The translations under genes and the position numbers were made by a program. Positions 17,296-25,797 of a stretch of DNA of 64,000 nt are shown piece by piece (the first letter of the stretch is position 1; each line of letters opens with the position of its first letter). The notes beneath the pieces were generated by a model, which was not told the origin of the DNA, ran no database searches, and worked only from the letters and a program-made list of their open reading frames with translations. The stretch is taken from positions 40,509-104,508 of the forward strand of contig JAAYYU010000075.1 of the NCBI GenBank assembly GCA_012515235.1, in the 5' to 3' direction. The stretch is from Candidatus Anammoximicrobium sp. Lineage in GTDB: Bacteria; Planctomycetota; Planctomycetia; Pirellulales; Pirellulaceae.

Positions 17296-19155
17296 ATGAC
17301 CGATCCGCTGCTTCCTGTCCGCGATATCCTGTCACGGTCGAAACCGTGTGTCGGACGGGCAGCGGGCGGTTCTTCGTCTCGGCTGATTGCCGTCATCGTG
17401 GGGATCGATGCGTATTCGACCGGCGCGGAGCCGGGCTTCATCCGCGGGTTGTCCTGCGCGGCAAACGACGCGGAAACCGTGGCCAGCACGATCCGCCAGT
17501 CCCATCCTGCGGCCGACCTGGACCTGACGCTGCTCACCAGTCCGGCCCGCGCGGGCAGTTCGGCCAGTCCCACGCGCGCGGCGATTGTCGAGGCGTTGCG
17601 CCGGGCCGCAGCCGTCGCGGAACCGGACGACACGGTGGTGTTCTATTTCGCCGGTCACGGCGGCATGCTCGGCGGCCGGCCGACCCTCTTTCCGGCCGAC
17701 GTGCAACTGACGGCCGATGGCAGCGGGCTGTGTGAAGAAACCGTCTTGGCGGTGGGCGAATTGCAGGCGTTGTTCAACGACGCTCGCTGCCTGCGACGCG
17801 TGATGTTCCTCGACTGCTGCCAGAATGCGTGTGCGGCGAGTGCCGCTGCCGGCGGCGCGAGTGTGCCGCCGTTGGCCGGGAGCTGCCGCGGTCTTCAGTG
17901 GCGAACGGGACTGCCGGCGTCCGACGACCTCGTCCAAGCGTTGCGCGTCTTGCCTCACAGCTGGTCGGTGCTCCTGTCTTGCGGCCCTAACGAGTTCTCG
18001 CTGGAAGATCCGGAGGTGGGAGAACACGGCATTTTTTCTCACTTCCTGGCCGAGGGACTCGGCGGCAAGGCCGATCTGGACCGCGACGGCGTGGTGTCGC
18101 TGGCGGAATTGGCCCAGTACCTGGGCCGCCGGGTGGCCGGTCAAGCGCGGGCCGTGATCGAGGAAGACCGCGACCGGCCGGACGGCCGTCCCGGCAATCG
18201 AGGCGACCGACAGCCGGATCGCAAAGAGGACGGGAGTGGCACGGCACACTCGGTGGCCGTGCCGGGCAACGGAGGTGACCAAGGGGCGATCCGTCAAGCG
18301 AGCCAAACCCCGACGCTGTTTTGGGCCGGCCCGATGGAGTTCCCCTTGACGCGCGTTCTGGTCGGCGGACGGCGCGATTTTCAGCCTGAGATCTTCACCC
18401 AGATGCGGCGTTACGTGTTCGGCAAACTGCCCTATCCGTTGCCCCTGGTGGACATGATGCGTTACGGGATGGCGGCCCTGTGGGGGCTGGCGATGGCGCT
18501 GAGCGTTTTGCGATTCTCGCCTTCGCCGCAAACGCTCGGATGGCTTGCCTGGGCGGCCGGCGTCGCGTTGATCAGCGGCGGACTCTGGCTGCTGATGGTG
18601 GCCTTTGCCGCGGCGTCCAACGAAGCAGGCTGGCACGCCGGCGGTTACATGACCGGCAGCGCCGCGGCCAGTTGGCATCTGGTCGTCTTTATCGCCACGG
18701 TCGTCATCGGCGTCGCGGATGCCGGTTGGCCCGCCGTGGCCGGGGAGATTTTTCCGCTCGCCGTCGCCCTCGCCGGAACCTTGTCGCTGGTGATCCTCTT
18801 TGGCTGTAATGAGGTCCAGTCCGCGATCGCGTTGGGGGACCTCGTCAAGCGAGACGAGCGCGTTGTGTTGCGGCGAGCCTTCCGCGATCTCGACCAGCGC
18901 TGGCTGCAGGCGCGTTTGGAGAACCGGCTGGCCATGGTCTCCGCGCACCCGCTGGTCTATCAGATCCTGGCGCTGGCCCTGTGCGGCGCTGTCCTCGGCC
19001 ACGCGATCTACGTCTGGTTCTCAAGTCCGCTGGCTCCCGGACCGGCCCTCAGTCTGGCTCGCGACGTTGTGCTGATCGTGCTCATTCTCTGGCAAGCTCA
19101 ATGGTATCCTGGCGCGTATCACTCCTTGTATCGCGCCGTTCTCCCGGACAAGTGA
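17296..19155 (+). CDS. Membrane-anchored caspase-family peptidase
   Basis: A 619-residue protein. Residues about 28-290 are a caspase (peptidase C14) domain: VIVGIDAYS, then the catalytic His in VFYFAGHGGM (His about 121) and the catalytic Cys in MFLDCCQNA (Cys about 175), with VLLSCGPNE as the third conserved strand. A Gly/Arg/Asp-rich linker (about 291-340) leads to a C-terminal membrane module with several helices, for example MAALWGLAMALSVLRF, LAWAAGVALISGGLWLLMV, VVFIATVVIGVAD, LAVALAGTLSLVILFG and ILALALCGAVLGHAIYVWF. ATG 17296 is chosen over an upstream start inside the kinase gene. It probably acts at the membrane under control of the co-operonic kinase. Substrate unknown; both catalytic residues are present. 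Confidence 0.88.
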   Translation: MTDPLLPVRDILSRSKPCVGRAAGGSSSRLIAVIVGIDAYSTGAEPGFIRGLSCAANDAETVASTIRQSHPAADLDLTLLTSPARAGSSASPTRAAIVEALRRAAAVAEPDDTVVFYFAGHGGMLGGRPTLFPADVQLTADGSGLCEETVLAVGELQALFNDARCLRRVMFLDCCQNACAASAAAGGASVPPLAGSCRGLQWRTGLPASDDLVQALRVLPHSWSVLLSCGPNEFSLEDPEVGEHGIFSHFLAEGLGGKADLDRDGVVSLAELAQYLGRRVAGQARAVIEEDRDRPDGRPGNRGDRQPDRKEDGSGTAHSVAVPGNGGDQGAIRQASQTPTLFWAGPMEFPLTRVLVGGRRDFQPEIFTQMRRYVFGKLPYPLPLVDMMRYGMAALWGLAMALSVLRFSPSPQTLGWLAWAAGVALISGGLWLLMVAFAAASNEAGWHAGGYMTGSAAASWHLVVFIATVVIGVADAGWPAVAGEIFPLAVALAGTLSLVILFGCNEVQSAIALGDLVKRDERVVLRRAFRDLDQRWLQARLENRLAMVSAHPLVYQILALALCGAVLGHAIYVWFSSPLAPGPALSLARDVVLIVLILWQAQWYPGAYHSLYRAVLPDK

Positions 19156-19163
19156 CTTTCGCC

Positions 19164-19670
19164 ATGCCCGCTTCCCTACCGCCGCTCGACCGCCACCTCC
19201 TCGGACAATTCCTCCTGGCCAGCGTCGGCTTCGCCGCATTCGGCGTGTACAGCCGGTCCTGGAAGGATTGGGCGCATCTGGTCTATGACATTCCCGCCGG
19301 CCTGCTGGTGTTCTCGTTCATCGCGCAATGGGTGTTGGAAGCCCGGCACGCGGCCAGCGCGTACTGGCTGGCGCGGTTCGCCTTGCTCGTAGCCATGACG
19401 GTCGTCTGCACAGGGCGCGACTTCCTGCACTGGCCCATTTCCGGCCACCTCAGTTGCGTCCTGGCTGTGGCGATCGTTCAATTCCGGGACGTGCGTTTGC
19501 CGTTGGCCGAGCGCCTGCTGTACTGGTTTCCGCTGCCGATTGTGCTGGCCATCCGCTGGTGGATCTTCGACCAGGGCCAGCACGGCCAGACTTACCGAGC
19601 CGTGTTGTTCGCCGTGTCAGCCGCCGTGCCTGTGGTGCTCATCGCCCAGCGAGGCGGATGCGTGAAGTAA
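19164..19670 (+). CDS. Small integral membrane protein of the caspase cluster
   Basis: A 168-residue hydrophobic protein with four to five predicted helices, such as FLLASVGFAAFGVYS, IPAGLLVFSFIAQWVL, LARFALLVAMTVVC, LLYWFPLPIVLAIRWWIF and AVLFAVSAAVPVVLIAQ. It follows the caspase gene by 8 nt. An alternative GTG at 19152 overlaps the caspase stop (GTGA) and would add four residues. No family is recognised. Position and topology suggest a partner of the membrane part of the caspase protein. Confidence 0.7.
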   Translation: MPASLPPLDRHLLGQFLLASVGFAAFGVYSRSWKDWAHLVYDIPAGLLVFSFIAQWVLEARHAASAYWLARFALLVAMTVVCTGRDFLHWPISGHLSCVLAVAIVQFRDVRLPLAERLLYWFPLPIVLAIRWWIFDQGQHGQTYRAVLFAVSAAVPVVLIAQRGGCVK

Positions 19671-19893
19671 AGGGCCGCCTGACCAGGAGAGGGCAATGAC
19701 CGACCGGGCATGACATTTCTTTCCGGTCGGGCGGGGAAGAGCGAAGTTTATTTTACGTTTTTTGTTAGCTTTGTCCTTGTGTCGGCTAGTTTTCGTTGCG
19801 GGACCGACGCTGGCGTCCTATTGCGTCCCTGTGGACCGACAGACACACTTGAGGCGTTAGGGACGAACCAAAGAAGAACGGGAGGCTGCGGAG
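19671..19893 (+). promoter_or_regulatory. AT-rich leader before the zinc-ribbon cassette
   Basis: Bases 19740-19800 are clearly richer in T than the surroundings (TTTATTTTACGTTTTTTGTT and onward), which is unusual in this high-GC window. The region separates the caspase group from the seven-gene cassette, so it may hold a terminator and a new promoter. I could not define -35/-10 boxes with confidence. Confidence 0.3.
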
Positions 19894-22800
19894 ATGGCGA
19901 GCGGGTCTTCTTCTCTGGTGTGCGAAGGCTGCGGTCAGCCGGTGCAGGCGGGAGACCGCTTCTGCCGCAATTGTGGTCGGCCTCAGGCGCGGCCGCCAAG
20001 GCGGACGTCGGCCTCGGCGGCGTTCGTCCGGTATCTTCAGCAGGCCCGCCGGATCGCCGATGGCGAATCGGATTCGAAGCCGGAGCCGCCGAAATCTGTC
20101 CGCTTCGACGACGTGGCGGGGTTGGGCGATCTGAAACAGACGCTCCGGGAAATCGCGATGGTGGCGCAGGGCCGGGGACCGAAGGGGTTGCGCCCGTGGC
20201 GGGCCGTGATGCTGTTCGGGCCGCCCGGCACCGGGAAGACACTGATCGCTCGCGCGCTGGCGGGAGAGTTGGGCTGGTACTTCCGCGCCGCCTCCGGCAG
20301 CGATTTCAAATCGAAGTGGTACGGCGAATCGGAACAGAACATTCACAACCTGTTCGAGGACGCCCGCCAGCAAGCGCCCAGCGTGGTGTTTTGGGACGAG
20401 GTGGACAACGTTTCCGGGCAACGGACGGGAAACGCCGGCGACTCGGTCCTGACCCAACTGCTGCAGGAAATCGAGGGCTTCACGGTGTCGTCGAGTCCGG
20501 TGCTGCTGATGGCAGCCACCAATTTGCCCTGGGCGCTGGACGAAGCGTTTGTGTCGCGGATGGAGCGGCGGATTCTGGTTCCGTTGCCCGAGGCGGCAGG
20601 CCGCGAGGAAATCCTCCGCCTGTACACGCGCGAGTTTCCCTTGGAGGACGGCATGGACTTTGCCGATCTGGCGCAGCGGAGCGAGTGGCGTTCCGGACGC
20701 GAACTGGAACGGATTTGCCAGGACGCGGCCATCGAAGTCTGGCGCGAGTCCGCCTACGATCCGGAACGTGTCCGTCCCGTCGGCGCCCGCGATTTCCACC
20801 AGGCCATCGATCGCAACCCGCCGCTGACCACACGCGACTTGGTGCGCACGCACGAGCAGTGGGCGGAACGCTACGGAACCGACGGACGGAAGCCTGCGGA
20901 CGACGGTGCCGGACCCGTCCGCCGAATGGCGGCCCCGCCGAGCGCCGCGGGTCTGTCCGCTGTCGGGTCAAGCGGCGGCACGCTTGCCGAATGGACGGTC
21001 CCGGCCGGAGTTCTCCGCGAGCTGGTGGTGTCGTCGTTCGATCAGGCCCTGGAGTGCACTGCGGGCCTCTTGGCCGGCGCGGAGGGAACCGTCCGCCAGT
21101 TTGTTCCCGCAGCCCGCTTGGCCAAAGCGCCCAGCGACTCCCGGGGGATCGCGTTGATCCAGTACTTGGCCGGCCAGCCGTTGATGGACCGGTTCACCTT
21201 GCCGTTCGACCTCTGGCAACTGCCGGAGGACTTGGTCCGGGAGGGGCAGGTGTTCCTGCAGATGCTGTGCGTCCCCGGCGTCTTTTGCCAGGACGAAGTG
21301 CCGAGGGAACTGACTCGCGGTCCGCGCGAGCAGTGGCAGTTGACGGACCAGGACGTGTGGATGGCGTTGTTTGACTGCCCGCTGTCGGGCAAATCGGTTC
21401 GACCGCGTCTGCAGCGCCACCGGGAGTGGCTCCAACGCGTGCTGCCGCAACTGGCGGGACAGGAACAAGCAGAGATCCGGGAAATGCTGGAACGTCTGGA
21501 CCGCGTGCTCGCCCAGTTGCTCGACGGATCGCTTTCTCCGTTGGTTTGCGTGGCCTTCTTGCTTGGATCAGCCGGGCCGCTGTCCTGGCGGATCGGACCC
21601 GTCGGAACGTCCAGGACCCGCGTCCCAGGGCGGCCGCTGTCCGCTGCCCCGCTGGCGCGTGCCCTCGCGGGCGGCGACTGGGCGGCGAGGTGGTGGCGTC
21701 AAGATCCGGTGGCGCTGCACGGGTTCGTCACGGCCGTTGCGCGAGCGGCTGACCGTCGCCCCGCGCCCGCACCGCCGCCGGAGCGAGAAGTCCCGTTCCG
21801 CCCGCCGGCGGCGGCGCCGCCGCCCCCCGCCAGCTCCAAACCGGAAGGCCTGGACGAACGGATCCGAAGTCTGGAGTCACGGTTGCAGCAGCGCCTGAAC
21901 CGGCTCAGCGGGCAGGCGGCCAGCACGGGACCGCAACCGGCCGGACCGGCGGACAGCCGGTTCGAACGTCCCGCTCTGATCTCGGGTTCCCCGCCGCGCG
22001 AACGGATGGCAAGTCAAGCGGCTGGTCTGAGCGGGCTGTCCACCGCGCCGGCCTTCCGGCCGCTTGCCGGCTCAGGCCAAGACATCGAATTGTCGCTGTT
22101 TCCGGCCGAGTGGACGGGCCTCGTGCGGGCGTACCGCCAACAGCCGGAATTGCCCCAGGTTTCGTTGCGAACCTCCGGCATCCACCGCTTGGAGGACCTC
22201 CATCTGCGGCTGGAGATGGCCGACTTCAGCCATCCTCACGAAGAACTCATCCCGCGACTGGACCGACAGACCCCGGTCACCTTGACCGACGTGGCGCTGC
22301 CGCCGAAATTGGCTGCCTACCGGCAAGTATCCGAACGCGTGAGGGGGCGTCTTACCGCCACACTGACCGACGCGACAGGGCGTTTGCTGCAGGTCGCGCG
22401 TGCCGAGATCCCCGTGTTGGCCTACAACGAGTGTCCGATCTCGGCCGAAGAGGGCGAGTTGATTGCCTGTTTCGTCCAACCGAACGATCCCGGCGTGATC
22501 GAGGTCACGAAGTTGGCCGCGGCCCACGCGCGACAGCTGAACGGTTCGGCTGCCCTGTGTGGTTATCAACAACCGGATCCGCAGTTCATCGACAACATGG
22601 TCCAGGCCGTCTACTTGGCCGTGCAGAAGGATCTCCAGGTCACGTACATCAACCCGCCGCCCAGTTTCGAGGGCCGGCGGATGCTCCAGCGTTTGCGCAC
22701 GCCGGGCCAGATCGTGTTGCGGGAGCGTCAAGCCACTTGCTTCGACTTGGCGCTGTTGTTTGCCGCCTGCCTGGAGCACATCGGCCTGAATCCGTTGGTG

Positions 22801-23073
22801 TTCCTGATCCGTGGGCATGCGTTTTTCGGCTATTTTGTTTCGGAGAGCAATTACCCCTTGGCCGTCACCGACCGCTGGCCTCAGATCGACGAGTCGCTGC
22901 GACGCGGACAGTTGGTAGCCATCAATTCCACCAGTTTTTGCGAGGGCTGCGATTACGCTCAAAGCCGGGAGCACGGCGAACGCTGTCTGGCCGACGAGTC
23001 TCAGTTCGAGTTCGCCATTGACGTGGTCCAGGCGCGTCGGCGGCAATTGCTGCCCCTGCCGTTCGAAAGCTAG
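19894..23073 (+). CDS. Zinc-ribbon AAA+ ATPase with transglutaminase-like C-terminal domain
   Basis: A 1059-residue multidomain protein. A zinc ribbon (CEGCGQPVQAG.RFCRNCG) lies at about 10-28. An AAA+ ATPase follows at about 70-310 with Walker A GPPGTGKT (about 109-116), Walker B VVFWDEVD (about 165-172) and MAATNLP sensor 1; the WDEVD form is of the FtsH/p97/katanin-like group. The middle (about 370-640) is unrecognised and a Pro-rich linker lies near 620-740. The C-terminus has TCFDLALLFAACLEHIGLNP (Cys about 949) and RGHAFFGYF (His about 975), then an Asp about 993. This is the layout of transglutaminase-like domains found next to conflict-type helicases. ATG 19894 is supported by a GGGAGG box. 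It is the first gene of the cassette and likely its NTP-driven core. Confidence 0.85.
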   Translation: MASGSSSLVCEGCGQPVQAGDRFCRNCGRPQARPPRRTSASAAFVRYLQQARRIADGESDSKPEPPKSVRFDDVAGLGDLKQTLREIAMVAQGRGPKGLRPWRAVMLFGPPGTGKTLIARALAGELGWYFRAASGSDFKSKWYGESEQNIHNLFEDARQQAPSVVFWDEVDNVSGQRTGNAGDSVLTQLLQEIEGFTVSSSPVLLMAATNLPWALDEAFVSRMERRILVPLPEAAGREEILRLYTREFPLEDGMDFADLAQRSEWRSGRELERICQDAAIEVWRESAYDPERVRPVGARDFHQAIDRNPPLTTRDLVRTHEQWAERYGTDGRKPADDGAGPVRRMAAPPSAAGLSAVGSSGGTLAEWTVPAGVLRELVVSSFDQALECTAGLLAGAEGTVRQFVPAARLAKAPSDSRGIALIQYLAGQPLMDRFTLPFDLWQLPEDLVREGQVFLQMLCVPGVFCQDEVPRELTRGPREQWQLTDQDVWMALFDCPLSGKSVRPRLQRHREWLQRVLPQLAGQEQAEIREMLERLDRVLAQLLDGSLSPLVCVAFLLGSAGPLSWRIGPVGTSRTRVPGRPLSAAPLARALAGGDWAARWWRQDPVALHGFVTAVARAADRRPAPAPPPEREVPFRPPAAAPPPPASSKPEGLDERIRSLESRLQQRLNRLSGQAASTGPQPAGPADSRFERPALISGSPPRERMASQAAGLSGLSTAPAFRPLAGSGQDIELSLFPAEWTGLVRAYRQQPELPQVSLRTSGIHRLEDLHLRLEMADFSHPHEELIPRLDRQTPVTLTDVALPPKLAAYRQVSERVRGRLTATLTDATGRLLQVARAEIPVLAYNECPISAEEGELIACFVQPNDPGVIEVTKLAAAHARQLNGSAALCGYQQPDPQFIDNMVQAVYLAVQKDLQVTYINPPPSFEGRRMLQRLRTPGQIVLRERQATCFDLALLFAACLEHIGLNPLVFLIRGHAFFGYFVSESNYPLAVTDRWPQIDESLRRGQLVAINSTSFCEGCDYAQSREHGERCLADESQFEFAIDVVQARRRQLLPLPFES

Positions 23074-23087
23074 AAAGGGAGACTCCG

Positions 23088-25478
23088 ATGCCCGATCCCA
23101 GTGCGACTCAGAAATGTCCCCAATGCCAAAGCCCCCTCCACGCCGGGGACCGGTTCTGCGGCGTGTGTGGCGCGACGCTGGCCACCGGCCAGATTCCCTG
23201 CCCGAGCTGCGGACTAGACGTGCCGGCTAACAGCCAGTTTTGCGGACACTGTGGCCGGCCGATCCACGCTCCGAGTCCGGAAATTCGCCGGCATCGCTGG
23301 TGGCGTTCGCCGGAAGAGGTCGCGGTCCGCTTCGACGCGGCCAACTTGCCGGACCTGATCCACGGTTTCAAGGGCGTCGAGAAGCAGGGCTGGGTCGACT
23401 GGGGCAAGGAGAAAGCGGCTCGCCTGGGATTGCTGGAGACAGGCTTTGTGATCGAGGAGGGGACGCTGGCCGTGCTGTTCCAACATGGCGTGGCGGAAGT
23501 CTTCGGGCCGGGAAGCTACGGGGGCGGCGACCTGAACAACCGTCTGGCCCAGGTCCTGGCTGGCGAACCGATGGTGCTGGCCATGATGGACGGCGGTCCG
23601 GTCGAACTGCCCCTGGCGATCGATGACCTGCTGACGGCCGAATCGGTCAAGGTCGCGGTCCACTGCCGTCTCGTCGTCCAGATCAAGGACCCCGTGGTCT
23701 TTCAGACGGTGTGTGTCAAGGGTGTGAAGCGTGTGACTCGCCTGGAACTGGCCGAGCGGCTGAAGCCGGAAGTCCGGCTGGCCCTGCTGGACGGCCTCCG
23801 CGCGACACCGGCCAAATCGCTGCGCTCGGGCACCGAGTTACAGACGCAGTTGGAACAGCGGTTGGACGAGGATCTGCGGGCCGCTCTGCAGCCGTGGGGA
23901 CTCCGGCTCACCGACGTCCGCGGACTGACGGTCCGTGGAGAAGTCTTGGAGCGGTTCACGGGCCAGCAAGGCCAACTGTACGAGCGCGGCGCGCAACTGG
24001 ACTTCGAGATCCTGTCGGCAGCCCTCGATCAGCGGGAGTTGCGCCAGCAGGCGGCCCACAACCTGGAACGGGAGCGGGCGGGACACGAGTCGGACCGGGA
24101 CGCATTCCGCGAACAGGCCGCACACGAATTGGAGATGGAGCGTCTGCAGCAGGAACGCGAACAGTTGCGGCAGCAGGACGCGGTGGCGCACGCCGGACGC
24201 CTGGATCAGATCGACCGGCAATTGTCGGACCTCGAGGCTCGCCGGGAAGTCGCGGACCATCAGCGTCAGACCGTGACGCGGGTCGAAAAGACGGCCGTGG
24301 ATCTGGAAGGCGAGTTCCAGGAATCGGCGTTGGAAGTCGGGCAGGCGGAAAAACTGGCAGACCTGTACCGCCGGGCCGAGACCGTCAAGCTGGATCGGCT
24401 GCAAACCGAGGAAGACGTCGACAAGGTGGTCGCGGAACTGAACAAGAACAAAGCCCTGCGGGACGACGACGTCGAAACGCTGAAGCAGGGCCTGTTGGAC
24501 CGCCGCGAAGATCGCGAACTGGCCCGCAGCTATCTGCTCAAGAAGATCTCGCTGGAGCAGGAGTTGGAGCAGCAGCGGATCCGCTTGCAGGCCGGGCAGG
24601 AAATGGACGCCGCGGGGGTGGAGCACGAGTTGGCGTTGCGCCGCCGGCAATTCGAGTCGGCTCAAGCCGAGGAGCGCACCTTGCACGAACGGTCGGTGGC
24701 GGAGGAGCGAAATCGGATCAAATTGGCGGAGGAGGCGGATCAAGCGGACTTGCGGACCCTGGAGCAAATGCGCCGGCTGAACCAGTCCGACGCGGAACAC
24801 GCCCAGCGGATGGAGGCGGAACGCCTGAAGGCCCGCAGCGGCGCGTCGGTCGCCGCGCTGTTGAGCTTGATGCGCGAGCAGGGTGGCGCGGCCTCTGCCG
24901 AGGTCGATCAGACGCTGCGCGAACTGGCCCGCACCGAGCAGTTCAAGGGACTCAGCACCGACGCCATCCTGGCGATGCAAGCCGGCGAGTCCCCCGAGGT
25001 GGCCAAAATCTTCCAGGCGCGGGCCACCGCCGGGGGCTACGAGGAACTGATGCAGGCCCGCCTGGAAGAATCGCAAAAGGCCGTCGAGCAGGAACGTCGG
25101 CACTCCCAGGAGATGCGCGAGGTGTTCGAGAAGCACGCCCACGTCATGGGCGACTCCTCGGCCCAAGCGATGCAGCGGATCACCGACATCGCCCAAAGCG
25201 TGGCCGCCAGCAGCCGCGGCGAAACGGTGGTTGTCAATCCTCCGCCGGGCTCGTTCGCCGCCGGGGCGACCGTGGTCGGCCGGCAGCCGGGAAGCCCCGC
25301 GGAAGCCCTCGTCGCCTGCCCCGCCTGCCGTGCCATGCAGCGGAGTTCCGCGACGTTCTGCGACCACTGCGGCGCCCGCCTCAAGCCTCTGCCCGACGGC
25401 CGGCCTTGCGCCAACTGCGGAGCGCCGGTGCCGCCGGGCAATCGTTTTTGCCCCCAGTGTGGCGCGACGCTGGGGTGA
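23088..25478 (+). CDS. SPFH/coiled-coil protein with zinc ribbons at both ends
   Basis: A 796-residue protein with ribosome site AAAGGGAG. Two zinc ribbons open it (CPQCQ...CGVCG and CPSCG...CGHCG, about residues 10-60) and two close it (CPACR...CDHCG and CANCG...CPQCG, about 740-794). Residues about 95-300 (EEGTLAVLFQHGVAEVFGPG) resemble an SPFH/band-7 domain. Residues about 310-680 form a long charged coiled coil rich in Glu, Arg and Gln. A Pro/Gly linker precedes the last ribbons. No transmembrane helix is evident. Such proteins scaffold or oligomerise at membranes. It starts 14 nt after the ATPase gene, so the two are in one operon. The ribbons are probably the shared docking feature of the cassette. 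Confidence 0.75.
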   Translation: MPDPSATQKCPQCQSPLHAGDRFCGVCGATLATGQIPCPSCGLDVPANSQFCGHCGRPIHAPSPEIRRHRWWRSPEEVAVRFDAANLPDLIHGFKGVEKQGWVDWGKEKAARLGLLETGFVIEEGTLAVLFQHGVAEVFGPGSYGGGDLNNRLAQVLAGEPMVLAMMDGGPVELPLAIDDLLTAESVKVAVHCRLVVQIKDPVVFQTVCVKGVKRVTRLELAERLKPEVRLALLDGLRATPAKSLRSGTELQTQLEQRLDEDLRAALQPWGLRLTDVRGLTVRGEVLERFTGQQGQLYERGAQLDFEILSAALDQRELRQQAAHNLERERAGHESDRDAFREQAAHELEMERLQQEREQLRQQDAVAHAGRLDQIDRQLSDLEARREVADHQRQTVTRVEKTAVDLEGEFQESALEVGQAEKLADLYRRAETVKLDRLQTEEDVDKVVAELNKNKALRDDDVETLKQGLLDRREDRELARSYLLKKISLEQELEQQRIRLQAGQEMDAAGVEHELALRRRQFESAQAEERTLHERSVAEERNRIKLAEEADQADLRTLEQMRRLNQSDAEHAQRMEAERLKARSGASVAALLSLMREQGGAASAEVDQTLRELARTEQFKGLSTDAILAMQAGESPEVAKIFQARATAGGYEELMQARLEESQKAVEQERRHSQEMREVFEKHAHVMGDSSAQAMQRITDIAQSVAASSRGETVVVNPPPGSFAAGATVVGRQPGSPAEALVACPACRAMQRSSATFCDHCGARLKPLPDGRPCANCGAPVPPGNRFCPQCGATLG

Positions 25479-25797
25479 GTAGGACAAATTCACCGGGTGG
25501 CGCCGACGGCACCGCCCGTGGTGTCGAGTTTCGAGCCAACGTACACTCTCCTAAGCCGGGTCTTGATCTCCGCTCTTTCGCGCGTTAGCCTCCCTACCTA
25601 CGAAGATGTAGGCTCGAAGATATGCCTGAGTGGCTTCCACTCTGACAGGCGCGCACGACGAGCGGAAGCGGAATTTTGGCGGTCCTAGAACGAGGGAACA
25701 ACCGTTGCTTTTCAAACGTGATCCTGGGGCCTTGCGACGGAGGCCTTGGATCGCGATTCGAGCGTGGGTTTTTCCTTTGTGGAAGGTGTGTGGTGAC
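25479..25797. other. Intergenic region inside the cassette
   Basis: About 320 bases without a supported gene. An open frame continues upstream of the next gene to 25630, but its residues look unlike protein and lack a ribosome site. A secondary promoter could lie here; no convincing -35/-10 pair was found. Confidence 0.4.
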
